The translations under genes were made by a program, and so were the position numbers. 64,000 nt of DNA from NCBI GenBank assembly GCA_018402155.1, contig JAGYJG010000001.1:172635-236634 (forward strand). The letters are read 5' to 3'. Shown here piece after piece: positions 19,752 to 28,956 of the stretch. A model generated the notes under the pieces. That model ran no database searches. It was not told the origin of the DNA and was given only the letters and a program-made list of their open reading frames with translations. Each line of letters begins with the position of its first letter. The stretch's first letter is position 1. The DNA comes from Bacteroidia bacterium. Lineage in GTDB: Bacteria > Bacteroidota > Bacteroidia > NS11-12g > UBA9320.

Positions 19752-20916
19752 CGGTATAGGATACAAAGTGAAAACAGTAAAAGATATAGTCATAGTGGGG
19801 TCGGCATATCCACTTCGCGGTGGCGGAATAACCACCTATAACGAGCTGCTAGCAACGAAGCTGCAAGAGGCTGGTCATAAAGTGCGCATCGTCACCTTTA
19901 GTTTGCAATATCCGGCTATTTTATTTCCAGGCAAAACCCAATATAGCGAAGAAAAAAGACCAGAACATCTAACTATTGAGGTGGCTATAAACTCCATAAA
20001 TCCTTTCAATTGGTGGCGTGTGGGCGACAAAATACGCAAAGAAAGTCCGGACCTAGTTGTTATGCGTTATTGGATACCGTTTATGGCACCGTGCTTGGGT
20101 GTCATCGCGCGCAGAATACGAAAAAATAAACATACTAAAGTTGTAGCTATTGCCGATAACGTTATTCCGCATGAGACCCACTTTTTCGATAAACCACTCA
20201 CTCAGTTTTTTGTAAACAGTTGCGATGGTTTTGTGACTATGAGCAAGTCAGTTTTGAATGATTTAAAGACATTTACCACTTTAAAACCAGTGGTTTATAA
20301 TCCTCACCCCATGTATGAAAACTTTGGAGAATCGATATCGCAAAAAAGTGCACGTGAAAAATTAGGTCTGAACGAAACTGGCAAGTATTTGCTGTTTTTT
20401 GGCTTTATCCGAAAATACAAAGGATTGGATGTCTTATTAAAAGCACTCACAGATACTAGAATTCAAGCGGCCGGTATAAAACTCATCATCGCTGGGGAAT
20501 ACTATGATAAACCAAATGAGTATCAAGTATTCATAAAAGAACACAATCTAGAACACGCACTAGTACAACGCAATGATTTCATTCCCGATAGTGAGGTGAG
20601 CACCTATTTTTGCGCAGCAGATATGGTGGTTCAAACGTATAAAACGGCTACACAAAGTGGGGTGACCCAAATAGCGTACTACTATCACAAGCCGATGCTA
20701 GTAACCGACGTAGGTGGACTGGCTGAGCTGGTGCCGCACGATGTTGTTGGATATGTGACCACTGTAGACCATAAAGCTATAGCAGATGCCATAATCGAAT
20801 TTTATGAAAATGACCGAGCGCCTTTTTTTGTTCATAACGTGCAAACCGAACGGCAAAGGTTTACATGGGATAGTATGATAGATAAAATTTTTGAGGTAGG
20901 GGGCTTGGAGGATTAA
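19744..20916 (+). CDS. GT4-type glycosyltransferase
   Basis: This 390-residue GT-B fold enzyme has an N-terminal half beginning VIVGSAYPLRGGGITTYNELLATKL (Gly-rich donor-side loop). The C-terminal half has the GT4 signature stretch: LLFFGFIRKYKGLDVLLKAL, IIAGEYYD, ADMVVQTYKTATQSGVTQIAY and DVGGLAELV. The usual EX7E motif is not standard: the first Glu position appears as Thr/Gln in the TATQSGVTQ segment. It has no signal or membrane segment and is expected at the cytosolic face of the membrane. It follows the lipid-sugar GT2 gene, so both may act on one cell-surface glycan; donor and acceptor are unknown. Confidence 0.85.
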   Translation: MHNGIGYKVKTVKDIVIVGSAYPLRGGGITTYNELLATKLQEAGHKVRIVTFSLQYPAILFPGKTQYSEEKRPEHLTIEVAINSINPFNWWRVGDKIRKESPDLVVMRYWIPFMAPCLGVIARRIRKNKHTKVVAIADNVIPHETHFFDKPLTQFFVNSCDGFVTMSKSVLNDLKTFTTLKPVVYNPHPMYENFGESISQKSAREKLGLNETGKYLLFFGFIRKYKGLDVLLKALTDTRIQAAGIKLIIAGEYYDKPNEYQVFIKEHNLEHALVQRNDFIPDSEVSTYFCAADMVVQTYKTATQSGVTQIAYYYHKPMLVTDVGGLAELVPHDVVGYVTTVDHKAIADAIIEFYENDRAPFFVHNVQTERQRFTWDSMIDKIFEVGGLED

Positions 20917-21290
20917 ACGCTATTCTACACGTTTAGTTGTTTTTGCGATTCGTTCCCTTCCTGTTGGTTATAGTTACACTTTATTACCTTGTAAATAAAG
21001 AAGTTAGCTCTACGGACGACCTATTTTTTTTGGTTCAGTATTGCCTCTTACATACTACACTGTCTTATATTTACTATGCATGGAGCTATCGCAAGCCTTT
21101 ATTTACAGGGTGTTTTCTGTCGTCTTTTGAAAAATAGCTAAGACAGTGGCTATTTCTGATACGCTATTTATGGAGTTTGGTTGCTCCGCTATTTTTAAGG
21201 GATTGTTTGTTTGCCATATAGGTTTGGTTGCTATAGCCAAAGCTGCTATAGTAATAAAAATGACGACCAATAGGCTTTGAATATTCTATT
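20917..21290. other. Intergenic region between convergent genes
   Basis: 374 bases lie between the GT4 stop and the end of the minus-strand beta-helix gene. A TTG-started 66-residue hydrophobic frame (20937-21137) is present but has no good start or family. Near 21229-21250 an inverted repeat CTATAGC / GCTATAG may be a weak transcription end point. Nothing else is convincing. Confidence 0.4.
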
Positions 21291-22724
21291 TCAATATTCA
21301 CTCTCATAAGCGCCTATATCTGGAGCATTATCACGCAGCCTATCATGGTAGTCTTCTGTTATGGCTGGTGTTAAAGTTAGCGCTTTATCTTTGGCTACAG
21401 GAGTGTTAGTAGAGTCTAGATCTAGGTTGTAGTTAAAAGCATTTTTATATAGGTTTTGGGCGCCTAGTTTTATGTTGTTGCTACCCGCTCTAAAATAAAA
21501 TCCGTCTTCACTTTTCAGTATATTATAATCTACGGTAGATGGAGTTTCTATGGTTCCTTCTAGGTCTCCAAATATTTCTCCATCACTATTTATCCCATCT
21601 ATGATGTTGTTCAAAAAGTTAAATTTCAGCGTATAACGCTGTAAAATTGCATTGCTTATGGGGTCGCGCTTTACACTAAGGTAAGCAAAAGTAGGATTTT
21701 GCCTACTAAAGTCTTTTCCTCCTGTGAAGAAGGTGTTGTGAATGAGTGTATAATCGCCTCCTTCATTGCCAAAAAAAGTAAAACGACCGCAGTTTGTACT
21801 CACACAGTTTTCGGCGTATAGGGTACTTCCTTTCCCACTTATTCCGTCAAAACTCATGTTGCGAATCATAGTTTTTTTGAGGGTGACATTTCGTTCTCCA
21901 ACTAGGCCTGGCACAGAGTCACAGTACACGCCTACGGTACCATTTTTTATAACAGCGTGCTCTATAGAGCTACCATAGCTTGGGTAGCTTATCCATATGC
22001 CGCCCCATTGTCCTGCTCGCTCTTCCCACTCGGGTTGTAGTCGGTCTCCCTGCATTACAACGGGCTCATCTTTAATACCTTTTATGTCTACTTTTCCTTC
22101 TACAAAAAGCCAGCTACTTGGCGCAAAATAGATATGCATACCTTTTTCTATAGTGAGTCTTACATCAGGTTTTACATAGCAGTAGCCGTACACTACTATA
22201 GGTAAGTTGGTATTGGCCCAAGTGGTATCTGCTATTATGCTATCGCGAAAAATATAATGAGCATCTTGTCCCCAGCCTATTAGCATGGTTTTACTTTCGT
22301 TTCCGTTGGTATTAAATAATAGGGAGTCACGTATAATTAGCGGATTGAAATTTGGGTTATTATTGTTAGGGTCGGGGTGCACTTCTACAAATAGAAAAAT
22401 ACTATCTTCTGGAAAAATTTCTATATTTTGGAAACTGTGACCAGGCTGGCCGTCCACATTTAATCTAAAGTGTGATTGGGGACCGCCGCCAAGTGTAATA
22501 GACGTTCGTATACTATTTTTAGATGGGTTTTTTACAATAATTTGTTTATTGACTGAGAGAGGAGCACTAAGTCTAGCTCGGGTAAAAACGGTATCAAACC
22601 ATAGTGTGTCTGTATTTACGGTTACACTATCGGTAGCGGCTGTAGTAAAAGATTCTTTGCGGCACGCAGAAAACGTCAGATAAATACAAATGAATAGAAG
22701 GGTGTATGTGCCTAGAAGCTTCAT
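21291..22724 (-). CDS. Right-handed beta-helix lipoprotein, hypothetical
   Basis: The 477-residue protein starts with a lipoprotein signal (LLFICIYLTFSAC, lipobox Cys20). Residues about 30-150 form an Ig-like region (VNTDTLWFDTVFTRARLSAP, FVEVHPDPNNNN). From about 190 on there are short repeating turns typical of a parallel beta-helix (GMHIYFAPSSWLFVEGKVDI, IEHAVIKNGTVGVYC, MIRNMSFDGISGKGSTLYAEN). The ending GAYESEY is common in this Bacteroidota lipoprotein group (DIGAYE). It is probably anchored at the cell envelope; substrate unknown. It stands alone. Confidence 0.72.
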   Translation of the reverse strand: MKLLGTYTLLFICIYLTFSACRKESFTTAATDSVTVNTDTLWFDTVFTRARLSAPLSVNKQIIVKNPSKNSIRTSITLGGGPQSHFRLNVDGQPGHSFQNIEIFPEDSIFLFVEVHPDPNNNNPNFNPLIIRDSLLFNTNGNESKTMLIGWGQDAHYIFRDSIIADTTWANTNLPIVVYGYCYVKPDVRLTIEKGMHIYFAPSSWLFVEGKVDIKGIKDEPVVMQGDRLQPEWEERAGQWGGIWISYPSYGSSIEHAVIKNGTVGVYCDSVPGLVGERNVTLKKTMIRNMSFDGISGKGSTLYAENCVSTNCGRFTFFGNEGGDYTLIHNTFFTGGKDFSRQNPTFAYLSVKRDPISNAILQRYTLKFNFLNNIIDGINSDGEIFGDLEGTIETPSTVDYNILKSEDGFYFRAGSNNIKLGAQNLYKNAFNYNLDLDSTNTPVAKDKALTLTPAITEDYHDRLRDNAPDIGAYESEY

Positions 22725-22790
22725 ATTTATATTATATGTAACGAGTATTCAAAGTAAATATTTTAAATTAATAACTTCTGAAAGAGATTA

Positions 22791-22830
22791 AAAAAAAGAG
22801 CCTGCATCAGAGATGTGCAGGCTCTTTTTT
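22791..22830. terminator. Bidirectional intrinsic terminator after tRNA-Asn
   Basis: A 10-bp stem (AGAGCCTGCA / TGCAGGCTCT) around a 9-base loop is flanked by A- and T-runs of at least six. On the minus strand it directly follows the tRNA-Asn 3' end. Confidence 0.92.
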
Positions 22831-22831
22831 G

Positions 22832-22905
22832 CGCCCTCACCTGGACTCGAACCAGGGACCTATTGATTAACAGTCAACCGCTCTAACCAGCTGAGCTATG
22901 AAGGC
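22832..22905 (-). tRNA. tRNA-Asn (GTT)
   Basis: Read on the minus strand, a complete cloverleaf is seen. The acceptor arm is GCCTTCA / TGAGGGC with one G-T pair, the D-arm GCTC..GAGC, the anticodon loop CTGTTAA with anticodon GTT, and the T-arm CCTGG TTCGAGT CCAGG. The discriminator base is G and CCA is not encoded. It is followed at once by a strong terminator. Confidence 0.97.
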
Positions 22906-22979
22906 ATTTTCGCTTTTTCGTTTAAAGCGAGTGCAAAAATAGTTTATTTTCTAAAACGAAAAATTATTTTGATAAAAAA

Positions 22980-23741
22980 TTAGACGGAAGTCAAAACACA
23001 GCTTCCTAGAGTCTGTACTTTGGCAGTTATTTTTGTATTTATTGGTATAAATTCTGCAGGTGTGGCCGCTCCGGCTAATATCACTTGTCCTTCTAATAAT
23101 TGCTCACCATATTTTTTTGCTAGTCTGCTGGCATTGCACACCGATAGGTAGGGGTTGTCTAGTATGGCGTTGCTTTGGTCTGCTTGCACTGTTTGTGTAC
23201 CAAAAGTGAGGGAAATTGCAAGGTCATTTAAACTAGTTGGTAATGGTTGCCAAGCTCCTATACAAAATGCTGCCGAAGAGCAATTGTCTGCTATTACATC
23301 TTCTAGCGAAAATCTAAAATTTTGATAACGCGAGTCTATTACTTCTATAGCTGGAGCGCAGGCCAAAATGTATTCTGGAATCTCTTCTAAACTGATTTCT
23401 TGGAGTATATCTTTTTTAATGAGAAAGGCTATTTCGGGCTCTGCTCTAGGGTGTATGAATTTAGCTAAAGGTAGTTGGTCTCCGCTTTTGTAGCACATGG
23501 CGTCTGTGAGACGACCCCATATCATGTCGTGCACTCCCATTTGTTCCATTTTGGCAAAGGATGTGAAGCCTAATTTCATGCCTACATATTTTTCTCCACG
23601 GGCATACCTTTTTTCTAATGAAAGTCTTTGTATTTCGTAGGCTTCATCCTCATCAAAGCTTTGTGTGGTACTTATTTGAGAGGTAGCTTTGGCAGTTGCT
23701 GCAGCTGCGTCTAGTGTTGTGGCTATTTCACTTAAAGTCAT
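22980..23741 (-). CDS. 2-keto-4-pentenoate hydratase / 4-oxalocrotonate decarboxylase family enzyme
   Basis: The 253-residue protein shows the family core GMKLGFTSFAKMEQMGVHDMI followed by GRLTDAM, the acidic metal-binding segment HPRAEPEIAFLI, PAIEVIDSRYQNF and DNCSSAAF. Members are Mg-dependent cytosolic enzymes of aromatic ring meta-cleavage and related pathways (hydration of 2-hydroxypentadienoate or decarboxylation of 2-oxo-3-hexenedioate). The KMEQMGV segment is closer to the decarboxylase branch, but the split is not secure by eye. No pathway partners are next to it; the gene stands alone with its own promoter. Confidence 0.8.
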   Translation of the reverse strand: MTLSEIATTLDAAAATAKATSQISTTQSFDEDEAYEIQRLSLEKRYARGEKYVGMKLGFTSFAKMEQMGVHDMIWGRLTDAMCYKSGDQLPLAKFIHPRAEPEIAFLIKKDILQEISLEEIPEYILACAPAIEVIDSRYQNFRFSLEDVIADNCSSAAFCIGAWQPLPTSLNDLAISLTFGTQTVQADQSNAILDNPYLSVCNASRLAKKYGEQLLEGQVILAGAATPAEFIPINTKITAKVQTLGSCVLTSV

Positions 23742-23746
23742 AGCTG

Positions 23747-23779
23747 CGAAAATAACAAGTAATCTGCAATAGCTCCAAA
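23747..23779 (-). promoter_or_regulatory. Promoter of the hydratase/decarboxylase-family gene
   Basis: On the minus strand, TTTG (23776-23779) is followed after 21 bases by TATTTTCG (23747-23754). This fits the Bacteroidota -33/-7 layout with slightly long spacing. The ATG (ending 23741) follows within 5 bases, so the transcript would be leaderless or nearly so. Confidence 0.45.
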
Positions 23780-23856
23780 AAGCTTAATTGCACTATTATC
23801 TTTAGTTTAGAATGCAAGTAAACGGTCAGTTGTAGCAGACTTTTTGGCTAGTGATG

Positions 23857-24006
23857 GTGGGCACTGATAGCAGCGGTATCCCCGAAATGCGGCAGGAGAT
23901 GTAGCTCTGGTACATCAGATATAACGGCAGGGAATATACTGCTGCGCCAAGCGAGCTGCACTGCTGGCGCACAAGGGATACAAGTGAAAATCGGTGTAAG
24001 CCCCCT
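23857..24006. ncRNA. Candidate structured RNA (unassigned)
   Basis: The stretch is GC-richer than the bases on either side and folds by eye into a closed multibranch shape. An outer helix CACTGAT (23862) pairs with ATCGGTG (23990), and an inner helix GTATCCC (23876) with GGGATAC (23975). Inside are two perfect hairpins, GATGTA / TACATC (23898-23916) and GCGCCA / TGGCGC (23944-23970). I compared it with RNase P, tmRNA, SRP, 6S and cobalamin-riboswitch landmarks and found no good match. It lies between divergent genes, so it could be an independent RNA or the leader of the PfkB kinase gene. The strand is not determined. Confidence 0.45.
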
Positions 24007-24096
24007 GAGAAAACTTAATGTGATGTATAGTAATTAATGCTGTCAAGTTGTGTATTTGGGAACGATGTACAGGGTAAAATATATACCTTTGTACCA

Positions 24097-25017
24097 ATGA
24101 GTTTATTAGTAATAGGGAGTGTGGCTTTTGATGCCATAGAAACGCCTTTTGGCAAAACAGATAAAATAATAGGGGGAGCAGCGACATACATAGCACTCAG
24201 TAGCAGTTACTTTACAGAAGAAGTAAAACTGGTGGCTGTGGTTGGAGGTGATTTTCCAAAAGAAGACATAGCATTACTTCAAAACCACGGTGTAAACACA
24301 GAAGGCTTACAAATAAAGGAGAACGAGAAGTCATTTTTTTGGAGTGGTAAGTACCATAACGACATGAATAGCCGCGACACGTTAGTGACTGAGCTAAATG
24401 TTTTGGGAGATTTTAATCCTATAATACCGGAAAGTTACCAAGGCAGCGAATACGTGATGCTGGGCAATCTAAGCCCAGAGGTTCAACGACAAGTGATAGA
24501 GCGAATGGAGACTAAACCTAAATTTATAGCTATGGACACCATGAATTTCTGGATGGATATAGCGCGTGAGGAGCTAGATAAAACAATTGCTATGGTTGAT
24601 GTACTTATTATCAACGATGAAGAGGCGCGCCAGTTGAGTGGCGAATACGCACTGAAAACTGCCGCCCAAAAAATAATAGACATGGGACCTAAGTATTTGA
24701 TAATAAAAAAAGGAGAGCATGGGGCTTTGCTTTTTGGTGAGGGTAAAATGTACTACTGCCCGGCACTGCTGCTAGAGTCTGTTTTTGATCCTACTGGGGC
24801 TGGAGATACATTTGCAGGCGGTTTTATTGGCTATATAGCAGCAACTGATGACATCTCTTTTGCCAATATGAAGCGGGCCGTGATTTATGGTAGTGCAATG
24901 GCTAGTTTCTGTGTGGAGAAATTTGGGACAGAACGAATAGTAAAGCTAAGTAAAAGTGAGATAAATGAGCGTGTACAGGAGTTTATAGATTTGAGTCAGG
25001 TAGAGATTTCACTATAG
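24097..25017 (+). CDS. PfkB-family carbohydrate/nucleoside kinase
   Basis: An earlier ATG at 24037 is possible, but the conserved N-terminus (SLLVIGSVAFDAIETPFG) begins at 24097, giving 306 residues. PfkB features include the GGAATYIALSSSYF region, VVGGDFPKED, LIINDEEARQLSG, YLIIKKGEHGALLF and the C-terminal anion-hole motif DPTGAGDTFAGGF (231-243) with catalytic Asp237. It phosphorylates a sugar, sugar phosphate or nucleoside with ATP in the cytosol; the substrate cannot be read from sequence. A -7-like box TACCTTTG (24084-24091) lies just before this ATG, which supports the later start and a very short leader. Confidence 0.85.
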   Translation: MSLLVIGSVAFDAIETPFGKTDKIIGGAATYIALSSSYFTEEVKLVAVVGGDFPKEDIALLQNHGVNTEGLQIKENEKSFFWSGKYHNDMNSRDTLVTELNVLGDFNPIIPESYQGSEYVMLGNLSPEVQRQVIERMETKPKFIAMDTMNFWMDIAREELDKTIAMVDVLIINDEEARQLSGEYALKTAAQKIIDMGPKYLIIKKGEHGALLFGEGKMYYCPALLLESVFDPTGAGDTFAGGFIGYIAATDDISFANMKRAVIYGSAMASFCVEKFGTERIVKLSKSEINERVQEFIDLSQVEISL

Positions 25018-25202
25018 CAAACTAGATTGAGGCACTTATTTGTCTTTCATTGAAGAGGTTTGAAATACGGCACTTTTCAAGAAAAAGAAATTAGGAGTTT
25101 CAAAAATGTAAGACATTGGAGTAAAATTCGATGTATTTTGTGACCGTAAAAAAATAATCTATTGCATTAATTAACGAATCACTATAACAGTTTAAAAAAC
25201 AA

Positions 25203-26927
25203 ATGAGACACACGACCAAAATCTGGAAACAGAAAGCCGAACCAGACTATGAGACGGTGCGCGACTTGGTCTCTGTGCTAAAAGCACCGGAGATAATTGC
25301 CAAAATGCTAGTGCAGCGAGGTTTAGACACGCCGGGTAAGGTAAAAAAATTTTTTAATCCACGCATAGGCGACTTGCATGATCCTTTTTTGATGAAGGAT
25401 ATGGACAAAGCCATAGAGCGTATACAGCAAGCAGAAAAGGCTAGAGAGGGGGTTCTTATTTTTGGAGATTATGATGTTGATGGCACTACTTCGGTGGCTT
25501 TGGCCTATTCTTTTTTTAGAGACAAATTTGATAAAATAGACTACTACATACCCGATAGGTATAAGGAGGGCTATGGAATAAGTACTGCAGGTATAGACTA
25601 TGCCAAGGAGCACGGACTGAGTCTAATTATAGCTTTAGACTGCGGTATACGCAGTGTAGACAAAGTGGCTTATGCTGCCACACTAGGGATAGATTTTATC
25701 ATTTGTGATCATCATTTACCGGGAGCTACACTGCCAGACGCTGTGGCTGTGCTAGACCCCAAGCGAAGTGATTGTGACTATCCTTTCAAAGAATTGGCAG
25801 GTTGTGGAATAGGGCTAAAATTGGCTCAAGCATACTGCCAAGTGTATGACTTAGATGAGCGTGAGTACTTGCAGTATTTGGACTACGCTACGTTGAGTAT
25901 AGCTAGTGATATAGTACCTATAGTAGACGAAAACAGAATAATAGCTCACTTTGGGCTCAAAATAATAAACCAACAACCGCGTATCGGAATAAAGAAACTG
26001 ATAGAAGTGTCTATCAATAAAGAAAACTTGGGTATAGGAGACTTGGTATTTTATTTGGGTCCTAGAATAAATGCAGCAGGGCGAATGGACGATGCTAAAA
26101 GTGCTGTAAAAATGCTGATAGCAGAAAGTAATGAAATGGCAGACGAGTATGCCAAAGAGCTACAAACTCAAAACGCCAGTAGAAAGGTAGTAGATCAGAA
26201 AATTACTGCAGATTTTCAGGAGATAGTTGCCGCAAATCCGCACTTGCTCGATCGTAAAACACACGTATTTTACAAAGAAGATTGGCACAAAGGTGTAGTG
26301 GGTATAGCAGCGAGCAGGGCTATAGAGCTGTACTATCGACCTACTATTATTTTGACCAAAAGTGGTGAAGGATTACTAGCGGGTAGCGCTCGAAGTGTAA
26401 AGGGTTTTGATGTGCATGCTGCTTTAGATAAATGCAGTGAATATCTACTTCAGTTTGGCGGACACATGTATGCAGCTGGAATGACCTTAAAAGCTGAAAA
26501 CTTAGAGGCATTTCGCGCAGCATTTGAAGCAGTAGGAGAGGAGATGTTAGACGAAGATATGCTCACACCAAAGGTGTATTATGATACGGTCTTAGATGTG
26601 AATTTGGTTGATGAAAAGTTGCTTAATATTGTGCAGCAAATGGCTCCGTTTGGCCCGGCAAATATGACGCCAGTATTTTTTGCCCAAGGTTTAAAGGACG
26701 ACGGAACTGGACGAATTATAGGGAAAACTGAGGAGCACCTCAGGCTCAATATAAAGCGAGAGAAAGATAGCCTAGCAGCAATAGGATTTGGCTTGGCAGG
26801 GGCTCTTCCAGCCATCAAAAAAGCAGACTCTTTTGAAGCCTGCTTTCAGATAAATGAAAATGTCTTTAGAGGGATTAGTTCTATTCAACTAATGCTAAAA
26901 GATATACGAACTACCACCGATGTTTAA
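25203..26927 (+). CDS. recJ: Single-stranded-DNA-specific exonuclease RecJ
   Basis: The 574 residues match RecJ length. The DHH phosphoesterase motifs are present: FGDYDVDGTTS (Asp89, Asp91, Asp93), CGIRS, and CDHHLPG (Asp168-His-His). DPKRSDCDYPFKELAGCG follows, then LGPRINAAGRMDDAKSAV, the DHHA1 domain with GVVGIAASRAIE and GLLAGSARSVKG, and FGGHMYAAG. The C-terminal OB-fold runs to the end. It is a 5'-3' exonuclease for recombination, mismatch and base-excision repair. Its last 17 bases overlap the convergent beta-barrel gene. Confidence 0.95.
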   Translation: MRHTTKIWKQKAEPDYETVRDLVSVLKAPEIIAKMLVQRGLDTPGKVKKFFNPRIGDLHDPFLMKDMDKAIERIQQAEKAREGVLIFGDYDVDGTTSVALAYSFFRDKFDKIDYYIPDRYKEGYGISTAGIDYAKEHGLSLIIALDCGIRSVDKVAYAATLGIDFIICDHHLPGATLPDAVAVLDPKRSDCDYPFKELAGCGIGLKLAQAYCQVYDLDEREYLQYLDYATLSIASDIVPIVDENRIIAHFGLKIINQQPRIGIKKLIEVSINKENLGIGDLVFYLGPRINAAGRMDDAKSAVKMLIAESNEMADEYAKELQTQNASRKVVDQKITADFQEIVAANPHLLDRKTHVFYKEDWHKGVVGIAASRAIELYYRPTIILTKSGEGLLAGSARSVKGFDVHAALDKCSEYLLQFGGHMYAAGMTLKAENLEAFRAAFEAVGEEMLDEDMLTPKVYYDTVLDVNLVDEKLLNIVQQMAPFGPANMTPVFFAQGLKDDGTGRIIGKTEEHLRLNIKREKDSLAAIGFGLAGALPAIKKADSFEACFQINENVFRGISSIQLMLKDIRTTTDV

Positions 26928-27633
26928 TATGTTTTCGGCTAGTAAGGCTAATATCTAATGCAATATAGCCCACAGCAGAGAAGTTTGTGGCTACGCCAAG
27001 TCTGTTGTCTCTGTACAGATTAATAAAACCATAATTAGCACGTGTGCCAATTATTAAGCGTCTTTTTCCTTCGTCTCCTAGGTTAAAGTTTATACCTACA
27101 CCTACGGTGACGCCTAAATCGAAGTTTCTCGGAGTAAGATCTTTGGTGGTAAAGGTGTCACTATCCTGGTCTGCCCATTGATCCAAAACCAGACTATCAT
27201 TGTAAGAAGTTACATTGAGGCCATAAGCTAAGTGAGGTCCACCTTCTATAAACCAATAGGATTTTGGCTGCCCCATACGGTAAGGAACTAGTTCTTTCTT
27301 TTTAAATGGAATTTTATATTGAAGTGTTATAGGTACTTGGATGTAAGTAGCAGCAGTACTAAAATATATTGGTTGCTCGTCTATATCTGTAAAGCCGGTG
27401 TAGAAATCCGAAACGCGGGAATCTAGCAATAAATCTCCCTCTAGCATCATACGTTTAGAGATTTGGTGCTTGTAACCCAAACCAAAGTTGGTAGCTACTC
27501 CTGCATTCACATTTCTAGAATAACCCAAATTAGTTCCTATGCCTCCGCCACCTTTTACTGTGAGCCAGTTTTGAGCATAGCTACTGAAAGAAAACGTGGC
27601 TACTAGCGCCAATGTTATTAAAATTTTTTTCAT
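26911..27633 (-). CDS. Outer-membrane beta-barrel protein (PorT-like superfamily)
   Basis: The 240-residue protein has a signal peptide (ILITLALVATFSFSSYA, then Q) and alternating amphipathic strands: GGGGIGTNLGYSRNVNAGVATNF, AATYIQVPITLQYKIPF, WFIEGGPHLAYGL, FDLGVTVGVGINFNL, LIIGTRANYGFINLY. VPITLQYKIP plus GLGYKHQ is characteristic of the Bacteroidota PorT/outer-membrane beta-barrel family. An eight-stranded barrel is expected. Some relatives take part in T9SS, but there is no specific sign of that here. The gene is convergent with and overlaps recJ. Confidence 0.75.
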   Translation of the reverse strand: MKKILITLALVATFSFSSYAQNWLTVKGGGGIGTNLGYSRNVNAGVATNFGLGYKHQISKRMMLEGDLLLDSRVSDFYTGFTDIDEQPIYFSTAATYIQVPITLQYKIPFKKKELVPYRMGQPKSYWFIEGGPHLAYGLNVTSYNDSLVLDQWADQDSDTFTTKDLTPRNFDLGVTVGVGINFNLGDEGKRRLIIGTRANYGFINLYRDNRLGVATNFSAVGYIALDISLTSRKHIKHRW

Positions 27634-27712
27634 CTTGATAATCTAATAATTGGACAAATATAATTGAAAAGGGATATTACTTATAAAATAGTGTACTACT
27701 TTTGACCACAAC

Positions 27713-28438
27713 ATGCTGCTGAGAGCTGAGAATTTAGTAAAACAATACAAAAAACGAAGGGTAGTCAATGATATGTCGCTGGAAGTAGAGCAAGGCGAAA
27801 TTGTTGGGCTACTTGGGCCTAATGGTGCAGGCAAAACTACAACTTTTTATATGGTAGTGGGTCTTGTAAAACCAGACTATGGTAAAGTGTACCTTGATAA
27901 TGAAGATATTACATCAAAGGCAATGTATCAAAGAGCTCAGAAAGGGGTAGGCTATTTGCCCCAGGAAGCATCGGTATTTAGAGATTTGACTGTAGAGGAT
28001 AACATAAGTGCGGTGCTAGAAATGACCAATAAAAGTAAGGAGGAGCAACGCGATAAAACGGAATCGCTAATTGCGGAATTTGGTTTGGAAAAAGTGCGAA
28101 AAAATTTGGGAAAGGTCCTCAGTGGCGGAGAACGTAGACGATGTGAGATAGCACGAGCCTTGGCTACAGACCCCAAGTTTGTGTTGCTAGATGAGCCTTT
28201 TGCCGGGGTAGATCCCATAGCGGTGGAAGATATTCAAGAAATAGTACAAAAACTTGTAACGAAAAACATAGGGGTGCTAATAACCGACCACGACGTGCAA
28301 GCAACACTAAATTTGGTAGACCGGGCATACTTACTTTTTGAAGGTAAATTGCTTAAAAAAGGAACACCACAAGAACTAGCAGACGACGAAATGGTGCGCA
28401 CGGTATATTTGGGTAGTAATTTTAAGCTACGGCGATAG
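27713..28438 (+). CDS. lptB: Lipopolysaccharide export ABC transporter ATPase LptB
   Basis: The 241-residue ABC ATPase has Walker [10 protein letters not shown] (35-43), the Q-loop in [18 protein letters not shown], signature LSGGERRR (136-143), Walker [15 protein letters not shown] (Asp160, Glu161) and the H-loop [19 protein letters not shown] and [11 protein letters not shown] distinguish LptB from other ABC proteins. It drives LPS transport from the inner membrane with LptF/G. A -7-like box TACTTTTG (27697-27704) ends 8 bases before the ATG. Confidence 0.93.
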   Translation: MLLRAENLVKQYKKRRVVNDMSLEVEQGEIVGLLGPNGAGKTTTFYMVVGLVKPDYGKVYLDNEDITSKAMYQRAQKGVGYLPQEASVFRDLTVEDNISAVLEMTNKSKEEQRDKTESLIAEFGLEKVRKNLGKVLSGGERRRCEIARALATDPKFVLLDEPFAGVDPIAVEDIQEIVQKLVTKNIGVLITDHDVQATLNLVDRAYLLFEGKLLKKGTPQELADDEMVRTVYLGSNFKLRR

Positions 28439-28440
28439 TT

Positions 28441-28463
28441 TTGGTGTTTTCTTCAAACACCAA
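28441..28463 (+). terminator. Hairpin after lptB
   Basis: A perfect 9-bp stem TTGGTGTTT / AAACACCAA with a 5-base loop begins two bases after the lptB stop codon. It lacks a T-run, so it may be a processing or pausing hairpin and not a classic terminator. Confidence 0.5.
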
Positions 28464-28861
28464 TTGGCTACATACTACGTAATTTTTCAGTACATTTTTT
28501 ATAATGAACTCAATTCTTTAAAGTCCTTGATAACCTGTTGAATTTAAAGAATATACTGTTTTTTAGTGGATACCTGTTCTAGAATGTCTGGGGCTAATAT
28601 ACTCAACAGTAACCTACTCAATAGGTTGAGTAGTCTTTAAAATTATCATAGAGGTATCTTAATACTTTGTTATAATTTGTTAGACTGCGATACAGCAATG
28701 GATTATATACGTTTTTAGCAGCTGTACTTTTTCAGTCGTAATGAAATCTACATTTTGCAATTAATATTTCTTCTTCGTTATATTTATAAATCAGTCTTGT
28801 GTAAGCTCCAAACAAAAAATGTCAGTATTGTTAATATATGTTTCATTATCGTCTTTTAAAA

Positions 28862-28949
28862 TGCCCTATAACGGTGAGTGTATACGTAGTGCCGCCTCTA
28901 CAACGTGGTAAAAAGCGGCATTACGTTATACATAGTGTTGGTGTTAGCC
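28862..28949 (-). repeat. attC-like hairpin repeat, copy 1
   Basis: The core is an imperfect inverted repeat GTATA-CGTAGTGCCGC / GCGGCATTACGTTATAC around a 19-base loop, with outer short TAAC / GTTA complementarity. It starts 8 bases after the stop codon of the minus-strand gene 28957-29553. A second copy at 32451-32536 has the same arms in the same orientation, but a different loop. The layout (gene, then imperfect palindrome directly after the stop) is that of integron attC sites, although the outer boxes do not match the canonical RYYYAAC / GTTRRRY. A terminator-type repeat is the alternative. Confidence 0.6.
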
Positions 28950-28956
28950 TATCATA

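Larger units (their letters stand above)
28439..28956. other. Non-coding border of the accessory island
   Basis: 518 AT-rich bases separate lptB from the first island gene. They hold the lptB hairpin (28441-28463), another perfect hairpin CTACTCAA / TTGAGTAG at 28614-28633, and the attC-like repeat at 28862-28949. I see no reading frame worth reporting. Confidence 0.6.

Noticed and set aside
20937..21137. 66-residue hydrophobic frame after GT4
   Set aside because: TTG start only, no homology recognised, AT-rich non-coding composition; left out as a gene.
22832..22905. tRNA-Asn as an integration site
   Set aside because: No repeat of the tRNA 3' end or integrase is found in the window, and the tRNA has its own terminator.
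23857..24006. Cobalamin riboswitch, 6S RNA, RNase P RNA or tmRNA
   Set aside because: Short resemblances (GTGAAAATC, GGTGTAAG) exist, but the ordered conserved blocks of these RNAs are missing, so the region is reported only as an unassigned fold.
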